Below are positions 24,501 to 30,475 of a stretch of DNA of 64,000 nucleotides, one piece after another. The notes under the pieces were generated by a model. It was given only the letters and a program-made list of their open reading frames with translations, was not told the DNA's origin and searched no databases. Location: the NCBI RefSeq assembly GCF_921293095.1, contig NC_060257.1:56084968-56148967 (forward strand), in the 5' to 3' direction. Numbering within the stretch: the first letter of the stretch is position 1; the number at the start of each line of letters is the position of its first letter. This DNA is from Ischnura elegans (taxonomy: Eukaryota; Arthropoda; Insecta; Odonata; Coenagrionidae). The translations under genes were made by a program, and so were the position numbers.

Positions 24501-27500
24501 TAAGCGAGTTTGACTATGAGGTCGTTCACAAGCCAGGGAAGCTTCATTCGAATGCTGATGCATTAAGTCGGAAGGTGCGGACGGTTGAAATAGGACCGTA
24601 TGACAACTTAATTGATTGTCAGAATTCGGACGCTGAGTGTAAAAAATTACGCACTCAGGAGGGGTTCCTGGTAAAAGGGGGAGTTTTGTATAAGGAGACC
24701 AATGGTGGACAAAGAATAGTGGTTCCCGAAGTGTTGAGAAAAGGGATACTACAAAACTTTCACGATCATCCGTTATCTGGTCACTTGGGGGTTCGACCAA
24801 CATTGGAAAGGGTACGATCGCGGTATTGGTGGCGCGGAGTAACAAAGGATGTGAAGGAAGTGTTGAAGGGTTGTGTTGCGTGCAATCGCCGCAGCCCTTA
24901 TGGGAAAACGAGGGCACCTGTGCAGGAGTTACCCTCATCAGATAGGCCGTTTGATTTCGTTTCGTTGGATACTGTTGGCCCTCTTCCATGCAGTGACCAG
25001 GGTAATAAATATATTCTTTCCATCATTGATAATTTTTCCCGCTATCTTGAGATGGTCCCATTACCGGACCAAAGGGCGGAGACAATTGCCTCAGCATTCG
25101 TAAGGAAGTGGGTCTTGAGATTCGGAGTACCAGATAAAGTCTTGACAGACCAAGGTGCGAATTATATGTCCGAATTTTTCAAAAATGTTTGTGAGCTGTT
25201 GCAAATTTCCAAACTTCGTACGTCCCCTTACCATCCCCAGTCCAACGGCAAGGTGGAGAGAGTACACAGAACTATTGCAGGTATTATTAGCCATTATGTA
25301 AATGAAAAAAATACAGATTGGGATGTCTGGTTGCCTTATGCTGTCACGGCATATGATACAAGCACCCATCGGAGTACCGGTTATTCCCCCCATGAAATTG
25401 TTTTTGGATGTACCATGCGTTCGCCCTTTGAGTGCTATAATTCGGAAATAGGAGAGTTTAATGACGTGTATCTTCGAGAGTTGAAAGAGAGATTGGAGAC
25501 AATGTGGGAGAAATGTAGAGTTAATGACGAGCGGAGCCGGCGCAAGAGGGCTGCAGTATATAATCGAGGCACGAAGGACGTAAAGTATGAGCGTGGTCAA
25601 TATGTATATTTAAGTGATCAGTGCATAAAGACAGGGGGCGCGAAGAAGTTCCATTACCCATGGAAGGGCCCTTACCTGGTGACGGAAGTAATATCCCCTT
25701 GTAATGCGCGGATACCGCTCCCCTATAGGTCCCTTCTAGTGCACAAAAATCGCTTGAAATTACATATAGGGAATCCGCCTAGTAGTGGATTCTTTCATCG
25801 TGGAGAACGCCGGCGAGGAAGGCCCCGGAAACCCACCCCTCCCGAATCAGCAAAATTATTGCCAGTAGATGTGATCGGAAACAAGCCCCCCCACAATACT
25901 TTGCCCTCCTCTTCCCCCGGAACCACCCCCCCTCGACCCCATTTAGAAGAAGAATCGAGCGAAGAGGTAACAGAAGAGACTTCACTGCAGGAAGGCACGG
26001 AGGAATCTTGCGACGAGGCGACGAGCGACGGAGAGGAAGGCCGAACAGCTGAGCCACAGAGAAGTCCTTATCTCCTGAGGTCCCGACCTATCCCTACGTC
26101 TCCAGAGCCGTTGGGATTACGAGAGGTCGATCCCCGTCCTTCAACGGAGTCGCCTAGTGCCCCAGATAGCGAAGGTGAAGCGCAGCCGCTGCCTTATCAG
26201 CTGCGGCCGCGGAAGTGAGGAGAGCAAAGGATAGTCAGTGAGAGTGAACGAAGAGAATTGAGGCAAAATGTGTGGGGTGGTGCTGTGCGTGGTAATTTTG
26301 ATGTGGGTGCTTCTCATCGCATGGCACTATTTGTATTTTGAAAAATTAACCCCTTGTGAAGTTGTGGAAGGACTAGAGTAACTGTGTGACTTGGTTATAA
26401 TTTTGTTTTGGACTCCATTGGAATTTTCGTATGCAATGAAAAGGAGGGAGTGAGAGTGATTGTGGGTTTGGGTTGGTGGTACAAATGAAGTACAAAGATG
26501 CATCAGCAATTTGTGTGATTTTTGTGTCCATGTTTTAAAATTTATTGCTTTGATGTTGTTTAGTTGGGAAATAATGATTTTTTTTATTATATGGGTTTGG
26601 GTTGATGGTACAAGTGAAGTACAAAGATGTATTAGAAATTTGTGTGATTTTTGTGTTCTGGTTTTAAATTTTATTGTTTTTATGTTGTCTAGTTGGGGAA
26701 TAATGATTTTTTTTAAATGTGAATTGATACTTGGTAGAGGTAGCACCTTTGGTGGGGATTATTTTATTGCTTCGCAGGGTTTGTTGCATTTTTTTTATTT
26801 TTCACAGGTTCGACATTTAGTCCACTGACTAAATGCCGTTTGAAAGGGGGAGTGATGTAAGGATCACCTCTGTCAGCTCGGCTTCCGTTTTCACCTTCCT
26901 GCGCCCCATCCCAACTATTACCCACTCCACCTCTAGCATCTGAGCTAGTAAGCATATCAGATACCTACACCTCTTCCTTCCTTCTATTTCCTCACCCCCT
27001 TCCCCGAATCATCACATTCTTCATTTCCACGGGAGCGCATTGTTTCCTCTCTCCCATGCGAAGCCTACCATGGGGAACTGCAAAGACAAGCACTGCGGCA
27101 GGGGGAGGGGTGCGCCGAGAGAGAGCTGCGAGGAGACAGCGCGTGGCAGTGGCAGTAGTTATTGTATCGTCGCTGAGAGTGATCACAATAAAAAACCTGT
27201 AAAGAGTGTCTCTGAGTTTCCTTCACAGAATCCCTGCCAAATCGGTGTTGATTCCCCTTTTGAGTGATCAGGGGTCTTACAGTATTATGAATACACTAAT
27301 GGTGGGTAACGAATGGCAATCAATGCCTTTCGTTTTCTTTGATGAAGGAAACTACCCTATTGTGGAACATGCCATTGTCTTTCCTTTTTTGATTAATTTT
27401 TCAATTCCACTTGACATTTTTTCTAATCAAAGAAGAAGCTAAGGAAATCACAGATGTCCGATATCAGTAGTTAATTGGAACTCTCAAGTATCTGTCGGCA

Positions 27501-29296
27501 CGAATAGATATTTCCTTCATCACATGCCACCTTTCTCAGTTTAATAAGAAACATAGAGATGTCCATTGGGAAATAGCCAAAAGTATACTTACATAGCTAA
27601 AGGGCATTATGGAAATAGGATTCTAATGTACAGAGAACCATTTTGTTGGTTTATCTGATACAGATTTTACAAAAGAAAGAATGATAGGCATTCCTACTTT
27701 GGGTATGTTGTTACTGGAGCAGGTGCACCAGTTTCCAGGAGTAAAAGAAAGCAGAAGTGTGTAGCTTAATCATATTTTTAAACAAAGTGTGTTGCACTTT
27801 CTGAAGCAGCTAAAGAGGCTGTTCACCTTAATTATTTTAATTCTGAATTATTTCAGGACCAATTTTGACTTATATCACTATTCTTTATGTTCCTGTTTTC
27901 TTGAACAAACACAAATGTGACAGAAAACATGTGATCTGTAATAGCCAGTCTTTTTTTTAATGAACATATTCTTGCAACGTGAAAAAGAGGCGAGGTGATA
28001 AAAGAGGAGTATAGAAGGGGCTAATGTTGTAATTGGTCTGGTAGGATAGAGACAGCAAAAGTAAAAAGTAATTGATAGAAATGACAAATTTGTTATTTCT
28101 ACTAACTAGTTTTTACTCCAAGCCAACTTTATGAATGTGATCAAAGATAACCTAATCAAAGATAGATGTATCAAAGACCAAGGGGATACCCAGGATCAAA
28201 AATGGGGGAGGGGGGCAAGCCATGGTTGTTCAAGGTATAAGATTTTAGCATGGAAAAGGTGAATGAAACCAACATTTAAAAAAATTATAACAGTGCATTA
28301 CTAGTGTTTTAAGTTATTTACTTGTAAAAAAATATTTTTCTAGTTGCATGTTTTGCACTAACATCGTGGATTTAAAGAAAATTAGTTGAAAACTTCTTTC
28401 AATCCAGTTCTGATTTTCCTTAAAGACTTTTGCTATTTTTGCCTTCAGGGGAGGGTAGCTGCCCCCTCCTGCCCCTTGCTGGGTACTCCCATAACACAGA
28501 CAGCTACAGAAAACGTTATAACATCTTAAAAAATCGAACATCAGCTTCGTGCATATGATTCCCTCCTCTATGGTTCTAAGGAATGGAACGTTTTCCCTAC
28601 ACTAGCTTTACAACATCCAATACTACCCTCAGCTTCATTTTTAAGACAAGCACCAACTAAGGATATAATAATATATTCATCACAATGAAAGAAAACATTC
28701 CATTCTGAATAAGAGCCCATAGTACGAGAAATCTTTGATTACAGAGATTGAAAGCATCAAAACGCTTAAAGAGTAACAGAAGGAATCCTAAAATACTCCT
28801 CCATCACTTTACTGAGATATATATCTACTCAACTCAATAAATAGCTGAAAACCACTACAAAAGGAAACGAATTTGTCCATAATATTTGTAGGTAAAATAA
28901 AAGCAAAGTACAAACATAACTAAGATCTTAGCACTGAGGCCCTGAAGTGAATTCCTCACGAGGCAAGCAGGAATGACAACAACCACGCAAAAACAATACA
29001 GAATATGGCTCAAGCACATCATTTCTGGGGAAACATTGGCTTAATTCAAGAGAGTAAAAGGTTATTTTCCGTGACACATGAAATAGATTGATGTATTAAT
29101 AATGATTCACTTATAATTGAATAAAACCTATAACTTACCGCATCCATTGCACAAGGCACTCCTGGTGAATGAATTTAATACTCCCAGCACACAGACACGG
29201 ATGAAAGAGCGGTCTGTCACTAGTTCCTTCACACCGACAAACACGGCATATGTCTCCACTTCCATTTGCACCATCTTTTCCAACGTCTTCATCCAT
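270..29296 (-). CDS. MARCH6: MARCH6/TEB4-type ER membrane E3 ubiquitin ligase, 9 exons, 3' partial
   Basis: This gene encodes a RING-CH E3 ubiquitin ligase of the MARCH6/TEB4/Doa10 family, a polytopic ER membrane protein that marks misfolded and regulated substrates for ER-associated degradation. Coding exons on the minus strand are 29139-29296, 15546-15772, 14237-14521, 10765-11194, 8798-8960, 8542-8708, 7947-8093, 696-876 and 270-590. Together they give 2079 nt, or 693 residues, with every junction GT-AG and phase-consistent. The start is the first ATG, just before MDEDVG. The N-terminal C4HC3 RING-CH is split by intron 1: CRVC and HPCLC with FIHQEC lie in exon 1, and CELC in exon 2. Hydrophobic segments and the conserved TEB4/Doa10 region ([26 protein letters not shown]) follow. 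The C-terminal roughly 200-300 residues expected for the family lie left of the window. The family assignment is from remembered homologues, and similarity is strong over every exon. The introns are packed with transposons. Confidence 0.95.
696..876 (-). CDS. MARCH6: MARCH6 exon 8
   Basis: The exon encodes a membrane segment ([19 protein letters not shown]), a short luminal or cytosolic loop, and [10 protein letters not shown]. It ends in phase 0 at GTCAGC. The frame stays open past the donor, but the next exon resumes exactly where family members continue (VVLPAILEQ). Confidence 0.92.
1693..2325 (-). mobile_element. MITE-A copy 1, nested in the hAT element
   Basis: This is a full-length copy of the 0.6-kb family. 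Its termini are GGGTAGTTTCC and GGAAACCACCC, flanked by TA on both sides, as for Tc1/mariner-type elements. It contains the CACGTGACGTCAC motif at 1874-1886. It has no coding capacity. Confidence 0.85.
2575..3240. repeat. Internal approximately 345-bp duplication within the hAT element
   Basis: Two diverged direct copies (about 2575-2925 and 2930-3240) share the run from TCGAAGCTAAGGTCTTCG through GAACTCAGGG-like and TGCTATCCCACGG-like segments. ORFs read from them on either strand are parallel copies of each other and not genes. Confidence 0.75.
3546..3975. mobile_element. Pogo/Tigger-like MITE, one end missing
   Basis: The copy starts CAGCAGACTCCCGATTATCC, a pogo-type terminus, with a second GGATTATCCG block inside. 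Its interior matches, in reverse, the element at 62369-63223. The right terminus is lost. Confidence 0.7.
4141..4775 (+). mobile_element. MITE-A copy 2
   Basis: The copy runs from GGGTGGTTTCC to GGAAACTACC and is followed by an AAT microsatellite. The joined CRE/E-box motif is at 4584-4596. It lies in MARCH6 intron 7. Confidence 0.83.
4830..4990 (-). mobile_element. tRNA-derived SINE fragment
   Basis: On the minus strand there is a pol III B-box-like GGTTGTGGGTTCAAGTCC and an A-box-like GTTGCTGGGGTAATGG upstream, spaced as in a tRNA-derived promoter. The cloverleaf is not intact. Confidence 0.55.
5280..5590. repeat. Diverged repeat related to the one at 30470
   Basis: The run from CCCCAGAGCTCAGGGAAA through CCATTTTGAACCATTTATC to GCCTTGATTCCTAG matches 30500-31200 once the insertion there is removed. 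It is a non-coding dispersed repeat in MARCH6 intron 7. Confidence 0.65.
5645..7639. mobile_element. 2-kb TIR element with GC-rich ends and AT-rich core
   Basis: The inverted termini are GGGGGTCTATGCTCGAAA (5645-5662) and TTTCGAGCATAGCCCCCC (7622-7639). Both subterminal zones are GC-rich with GAGCGCTCGG words, while the 1.4-kb centre is AT-rich. No transposase is seen and no target duplication could be settled. It lies in MARCH6 intron 7. Confidence 0.7.
7462..7625. repeat. 82-bp tandem repeat, two copies
   Basis: Two adjacent 82-bp units (7462-7543 and 7544-7625) differ at about one base, and a third start word GAGCATA follows. They sit in the right subterminal region of the 2-kb TIR element. 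The multi-frame ORFs here are products of the repeat. Confidence 0.9.
7947..8093 (-). CDS. MARCH6: MARCH6 exon 7
   Basis: The exon encodes [19 protein letters not shown], then [20 protein letters not shown] and [10 protein letters not shown]. This is one of the most conserved blocks of the family. The acceptor is TTTCAG and the donor AG|GTATGT. Confidence 0.95.
8542..8708 (-). CDS. MARCH6: MARCH6 exon 6
   Basis: The exon encodes [20 protein letters not shown], then [20 protein letters not shown] and [15 protein letters not shown]. These are very conserved TEB4/Doa10-core motifs. It is bounded by TTCACAG and GTAAGT and ends in phase 2. Confidence 0.95.
8798..8960 (-). CDS. MARCH6: MARCH6 exon 5
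   Basis: The exon encodes [20 protein letters not shown] and a membrane segment ending CCLVVK. The acceptor is TTTCGTAG and the donor GTAAGG, phase 0. The run aligns with the family's FEGLxTTxVGY region. Confidence 0.93.
8961..10764. other. MARCH6 intron 4, nothing recognised
   Basis: This is AT-rich intron sequence without coding exons. I saw no complete transposon; short open frames near 10100 do not resemble proteins. Confidence 0.6.
10765..11194 (-). CDS. MARCH6: MARCH6 exon 4: poly-Asn linker and start of conserved core
   Basis: The exon starts two bases into a Glu codon after TTTCAG. It at once encodes an Asn-rich run (four N, P, about ten N, I, three N), then an acidic Gly/Glu/Val linker. 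Next come the highly conserved [40 protein letters not shown] and the [10 protein letters not shown] segment. It ends in phase 2 at GTAATT. Confidence 0.94.
11299..11924. mobile_element. hAT-like MITE with TTCACGG subterminal repeats
   Basis: The termini are CAGGGTTCCCACTC and GAGTGGGAACCCTG, perfect inverted repeats. The word TTCACGG recurs several times near both ends, as in hAT transposase-binding arrays. The 8-bp flanks do not match cleanly. It lies in MARCH6 intron 3. Confidence 0.8.
11949..13300. repeat. 676-bp tandem duplication
   Basis: Two head-to-tail copies (11949-12624 and 12625-13300) start at CTTCAGGACTAGTG. They have diverged slightly by point changes and small indels near the TTTTGG and CTTAC segments. 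It lies in MARCH6 intron 3. Confidence 0.92.
13326..14236 (+). mobile_element. Jockey/CR1-type LINE 3' fragment
   Basis: A degenerate RT C-terminus can be read across frames: [19 protein letters not shown], then [15 protein letters not shown] with [20 protein letters not shown]. An AT-rich 3' UTR and an ATT microsatellite tail follow. Frameshifts make it dead. It lies antisense in MARCH6 intron 3 and its tail touches the exon 3 donor. Confidence 0.8.
14237..14521 (-). CDS. MARCH6: MARCH6 exon 3: membrane segment and acidic/proline linker
   Basis: The exon reads [19 protein letters not shown], then a membrane segment ([20 protein letters not shown]) and a Pro/Asp-rich linker ending PPEDG. The donor GGAG|GTAATAATAATAAT is unusual: the intron side is directly the microsatellite tail of an antisense LINE fragment (see findings). 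Confidence 0.93.
14685..15145. mobile_element. MITE with long GATCGCGA-rich inverted termini
   Basis: The termini AAGCCTGAATCGCACGATCA and TGATCGTGTGATTCAGGCTT extend into arms of about 57 bp. The interior is rich in GATCGCGATCAC words. The 12-base run ATGTATTTTTA lies just outside both ends. It lies in MARCH6 intron 2 and does not code. Confidence 0.83.
15546..15772 (-). CDS. MARCH6: MARCH6 exon 2: end of RING-CH and first membrane region
   Basis: After a TTTACAG acceptor the exon reads [20 protein letters not shown], which completes the RING-CH with its last CxxC. A hydrophobic stretch follows ([19 protein letters not shown]). It ends in phase 1 at GTAAGT. Joining to exon 1 gives QWMRYSRKE, as expected for the family. 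Confidence 0.95.
15976..16242 (-). mobile_element. MITE-A copy 3, truncated
   Basis: Only the terminal half with the GTTTCCTTCATT end is left. The CACGTGACGTCAC motif (16150-16162) is kept. It lies in MARCH6 intron 1. Confidence 0.8.
16632..17190 (+). mobile_element. Jockey-type LINE 3' fragment
   Basis: A short open stretch reads [20 protein letters not shown] then [12 protein letters not shown], typical of the RT C-terminus of Jockey-like LINEs. It then degenerates and ends with a TTATTATCATTATT tail. It lies in MARCH6 intron 1. Confidence 0.72.
17898..18056. mobile_element. Small MITE with G/C-run ends
   Basis: A short element starts GGCGGATCTATGGGGGG and ends CCCCCCAAACAAAATCCTGG with ATCCATCCCTG. 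The weak inverted ends resemble the common GGCGGATC family seen elsewhere in the window. Confidence 0.5.
18917..19393 (+). mobile_element. MITE-A copy 4, truncated
   Basis: The copy starts TA|GGGTGGTATCC and breaks off at the GGTCCCTGTG segment, just before the E-box/CRE motif. Confidence 0.8.
19685..19931 (-). mobile_element. tRNA-derived repeat, copy 1
   Basis: On the minus strand a tRNA-like head reads GCCTCGATAGCTTAACTGGC with the B-box GGTTCGAATCCC. The anticodon stem has a mismatch and position 33 is not T. A non-tRNA body follows that matches 53569-53800, so it is a SINE-type repeat and not a working tRNA gene. Confidence 0.72.
20347..20410. repeat. 28-bp perfect palindrome with CGACCGGTTTCG core
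   Basis: The arms 20347-20374 and 20383-20410 are perfect reverse complements around 8 bases. The core CGACCGGTTTCG also appears in the palindrome at 53132. It directly abuts MITE-A copy 5. Confidence 0.92.
20995..21420 (+). repeat. 5' LTR of the gypsy element
   Basis: The LTR starts TGTAAGGATCACC and ends GGGGTCTTACA. An AATAAA polyadenylation signal lies near 21326. It matches the 3' LTR in length and, as far as I can read, at every base. Confidence 0.96.
21422..21439 (+). other. Candidate primer-binding site
   Basis: TGGTGTCAAGAAGTGGGA lies one base after the 5' LTR, where a tRNA primer normally anneals, and begins with the expected TGG. I did not assign the tRNA. Confidence 0.7.
21474..22379 (+). 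CDS. gag: Gypsy gag (capsid and nucleocapsid), 301 aa
   Basis: The ORF runs from the first ATG after the LTR ([14 protein letters not shown]) to TAG at 22377-22379. The frame is open further upstream into the LTR but only with non-ATG starts. A coiled-coil-like N-terminal stretch ([20 protein letters not shown]) is followed by a gag-like capsid region ([29 protein letters not shown]). Two CCHC zinc knuckles ([14 protein letters not shown], then [14 protein letters not shown]) mark the nucleocapsid. The product packages element RNA. Pol is reached by a -1 shift near the 3' end. Confidence 0.92.
   Translation: MAGRVSLGGQEMELQQAITELNEKLLELSVDNERLRRAGAATGEEGGRKNFGLLSAVEAFSGRAGESVAAFLDKIERAADLGCLSDGDRLSATVLKLNGEAAEFYRSKEECRGAETFEELKAQLLLRYRTKRSTRFFWELLTNMRRGPQEDLEAFADRVRKVNSQTFDATGSVEHAAATRYEADQRALDAFLNGLSGEVGRQCRLASPQSFEEAVEAAIRIEEVERRPAREEPANRHVFRTPREGKCYNCGETGHMARECRNPRRCFNCGGVDHIARECRPRRQSGLNDSGAGNAANSGPY
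22250..26218 (+). CDS. pol: Gypsy pol (protease, RT, RNase H, integrase), expressed by -1 frameshift
   Basis: The open frame is 1322 codons, and its usable part begins at the shift site near 22331. Numbering is from 22250. The aspartic protease motif DTGA is at residue 75. Reverse transcriptase includes [25 protein letters not shown] and the YLDD catalytic box at 512-515. RNase H contains [20 protein letters not shown] and TDHAALKWL. Integrase has the HHCC finger (HPLSGH and CVAC) and a catalytic triad D907, D967, E1003 with the canonical 35-residue spacing before E. The C-terminal tail has an AT-hook-like RGRPRKP, a Ser/Glu-rich acidic stretch and two PYxLRxR repeats. No stop interrupts it, so enzymatic competence is plausible. 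Confidence 0.95.
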   Translation: MPQSEAVLQLRRRGPHCPGMQTKAPVGVKRQRGRQRRQFRPLLDVFLPRVERGGGPTDLVARVSVEGKMARFLCDTGAQVSLVCSNVCGLKGVKRSPYRVKGITGDVVKSVGEKDVEFLVKGFRYVCRMQVVDEVGGYDGILGLDFLERFDCCIDVTRGTPSIGKDTWYLRDGHKEEVSVGRLKRAREWCGAEFPIRLVETEILPGMCEKLFNFKVPDLNVPAGTDVLVESKFGDLEGCVVARTISRVNKNREIVVRVANLNAGEVTLRKGTILASATEWEDIKVEAKDDRGPRVHAVRCCEEKINFSEKLSHLNDQERESLVPILEEYEDLFSRKGLPPPTKLVSHHIPTADEKPIYKKAYRTPYHQREIVERLVQEQLEAGVIVPSVSPWAAPIVVVPKKSADGSASYRFCVDYRALNAITIPDVYPLPNIVETLDYLGNCRYFTTMDLTSGYHQIPMDQESRPKTAFNTEGGHYEYTRMPFGLRNAPASFQRLMDSVLRGLKPAHCLVYLDDVVVFSSTIEEHAKRLGGVLERLRVAGLTLKYDKCHFAHDKVNYLGHVITKDGIFPDPAKLSAVSEYPSPTCTKELQSYLGLANYYRRFVRGYACIAKPLTRLLKKGVTFSWTNDCEEAMQKLKTALTSSPILVYPDFSKPFIVSTDASNYALGAVLSQEINGEEHPIAFASRQLNNAETNYSATEKELLGVVWAVGHFKCYLFGRRFKIVTDHAALKWLFSLKDPNSRLVRWTLKLSEFDYEVVHKPGKLHSNADALSRKVRTVEIGPYDNLIDCQNSDAECKKLRTQEGFLVKGGVLYKETNGGQRIVVPEVLRKGILQNFHDHPLSGHLGVRPTLERVRSRYWWRGVTKDVKEVLKGCVACNRRSPYGKTRAPVQELPSSDRPFDFVSLDTVGPLPCSDQGNKYILSIIDNFSRYLEMVPLPDQRAETIASAFVRKWVLRFGVPDKVLTDQGANYMSEFFKNVCELLQISKLRTSPYHPQSNGKVERVHRTIAGIISHYVNEKNTDWDVWLPYAVTAYDTSTHRSTGYSPHEIVFGCTMRSPFECYNSEIGEFNDVYLRELKERLETMWEKCRVNDERSRRKRAAVYNRGTKDVKYERGQYVYLSDQCIKTGGAKKFHYPWKGPYLVTEVISPCNARIPLPYRSLLVHKNRLKLHIGNPPSSGFFHRGERRRGRPRKPTPPESAKLLPVDVIGNKPPHNTLPSSSPGTTPPRPHLEEESSEEVTEETSLQEGTEESCDEATSDGEEGRTAEPQRSPYLLRSRPIPTSPEPLGLREVDPRPSTESPSAPDSEGEAQPLPYQLRPRK
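22331..22373 (+). promoter_or_regulatory. Candidate -1 ribosomal frameshift cassette of gag-pol
   Basis: A slippery-type heptamer G TTA AAC (22331-22337) is correctly phased in the gag frame. After a 6-nt spacer (GACAGC) comes a perfect 8-bp GC stem, GGGGCCGG (22344-22351) with CCGGCCCC (22366-22373), and a 14-nt loop. Slipping back one base enters pol as V-K-R-Q-R. The gag stop lies directly after the stem. Spacing and geometry are what -1 signals need; function is inferred. Confidence 0.8.
26842..26855 (+). other. Polypurine tract of the gypsy element
   Basis: GAAAGGGGGAGTGA lies directly upstream of the 3' LTR, the place for plus-strand priming. It is almost all purine. Confidence 0.85.
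26856..27281 (+). repeat. 3' LTR of the gypsy element
   Basis: This is the second 426-bp LTR, following the purine-rich tract. Its right end CTTACA meets the GTAT target duplication and the resumed MITE-A sequence. Confidence 0.96.
27360..29138. other. MARCH6 intron 1, right part
   Basis: Apart from the MITE at 28183-28490 I see no gene or recognisable element in this AT-rich stretch. Confidence 0.6.
28183..28490. mobile_element. MITE with GGGTA/CCCC-rich ends
   Basis: The left end CCCAGGATCAAAAATGGGGG and the right end CCCCTTGCTGGGTACTCCC form an imperfect inverted repeat around an AT-rich middle. It is non-coding. Confidence 0.5.
29139..29296 (-). CDS. MARCH6: MARCH6 exon 1: start and first half of RING-CH
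   Basis: The exon opens with ATG at 29296 and reads [20 protein letters not shown], then [20 protein letters not shown]. It supplies the first cysteines and the histidine of the RING-CH zinc finger. It ends in phase 2 (M-CG) at a GTAAGT donor. No upstream coding sequence is seen. Confidence 0.95.
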
Positions 29297-30475
29297 TATT
29301 CAGGTATATTTAAACTGCTTTAACCATATGTTACAACTGACACGACGCCATAAAAAGTAATTAGAAGTATTAGAATATAAATAAAACATCACGATAAATA
29401 ACATCAATACACCTAATTCCCTAAAAGTTAACATGGATTAAATTAATCTTTAAGAGAACCAATTCCGTATCTCTTAAGGAAACGTCAAGCCTCAACTATC
29501 GTCAATGTAACCACAGCGAAATCACGCAACAAACCACATTTAAGCAAGCAAAACTTAAAAAAATTACATAGACTAAATTGGTCTCACAGGATTAGCCAAA
29601 TAATTCATTGTAGAAACACTTCACTTTCACTCGAAGCAATCTACGTCCGTAATAAATATAGCTAGGTCACAGGAAAACACATGAAAACGCCATTAGGTGG
29701 GCTAAAAACAAAACAATATTTCACATGATGACGAAAAGATATACCTCTATGATATATTGTGCTAAAAAACAATTACGGTGCACAATCACGGAAAATAATA
29801 TTATAAATAATTAGATATTTCCACATTCTCACAAATTATTACGAGAAAGTTCCTGAATCGATCCGAAAGGATAAAATCGCATATGTCGATACATCGCCTG
29901 CTCCGAGCCATCGACCTCATGACCTCAGCGAGTGTTCTTTGGCGCTAACTTGAATCAAATCTATTTTGCGCTTTTTAAACTTACCCGTACAATAAACCCC
30001 TGAGTAAAATAATTATACTCTATGGAATGGTTAACAGTTTTAATTATGAGTGCTATTGTTTTAAATAAAGTGAATTTCCATTTTTAACTAGATGTGACTT
30101 GTTTGATGGTATGTTATTAATTTATAGAAATAAGTACATATGTATATCAGGATGAATTAGCTGGCTGATTTATATTTTTAACTCTTAGAAGACAGGAAGT
30201 AGATTATTTGATTTATTACCACTTACTATTAAATGCATCAACTAAATCTTTTACAACTAAATGACTAAAACAATGGCAAATTCCATAAATTCTTTTAAAA
30301 ATATTTTAAAGTTTTTTATCAGTTTTTTCATCCATACCATCACCAAATGTAGGCATGAATAACTTAAAGGCATATTTGGGCATCACTACCCTCGTATCTT
30401 AATTATGGCTTCCACAATGAAGTGCAGACATATCATCCCTCTTTTCAGCATATAGGTGAGCAGAGACAGTGGCGC
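29297..30475. other. MARCH6 upstream region
   Basis: This must include the MARCH6 promoter and any 5' UTR. I see no clear core-promoter motif and no ORF worth calling. Confidence 0.5.

Larger units (their letters stand above)
20995..27281 (+). mobile_element. Ty3/gypsy LTR retrotransposon, apparently intact, inserted in MITE-A copy 5
   Basis: This is a 6287-bp element bounded by two 426-bp LTRs that look identical by eye, starting TGTAAGG and ending CTTACA. Both sides carry the 4-bp target duplication GTAT (20991-20994 and 27282-27285). The interrupted MITE resumes exactly after the 3' LTR, and uninterrupted copies elsewhere in the window show the empty site. Between the LTRs are a primer-binding-site candidate, gag, pol in the -1 frame and a polypurine tract. 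No env ORF is present. It lies in MARCH6 intron 1, antisense to the host gene. Intact ORFs and matching LTRs point to a recent insertion. Confidence 0.97.
20411..27359 (+). mobile_element. MITE-A copy 5, split by the gypsy element
   Basis: The MITE parts are 20411-20994 and 27282-27359; everything between is the gypsy insertion. The right part ends GAAACTACCC|TA. The motif GTGACGTCACGTG is at 20876-20888. Intact copies show GTGTATTATGAATAC at the join, which confirms the GTAT duplication. Confidence 0.9.

Noticed and set aside
24468..24989. Minus-strand ORF of 173 codons, and similar ones at 22540 and 25091
   Set aside because: They are antisense shadows of gypsy pol with no protein likeness.
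26460..26828. 122-codon ORF between pol and the 3' LTR
   Set aside because: It is translated from an internal imperfect repeat (ATGGGTTTGGGTTG-type) and has low-complexity content; I see no family.
26219..26855. Possible env gene downstream of pol
   Set aside because: The region is about 640 bp and AT-rich, with no ORF longer than 122 codons, no signal peptide and no fusion or membrane features.
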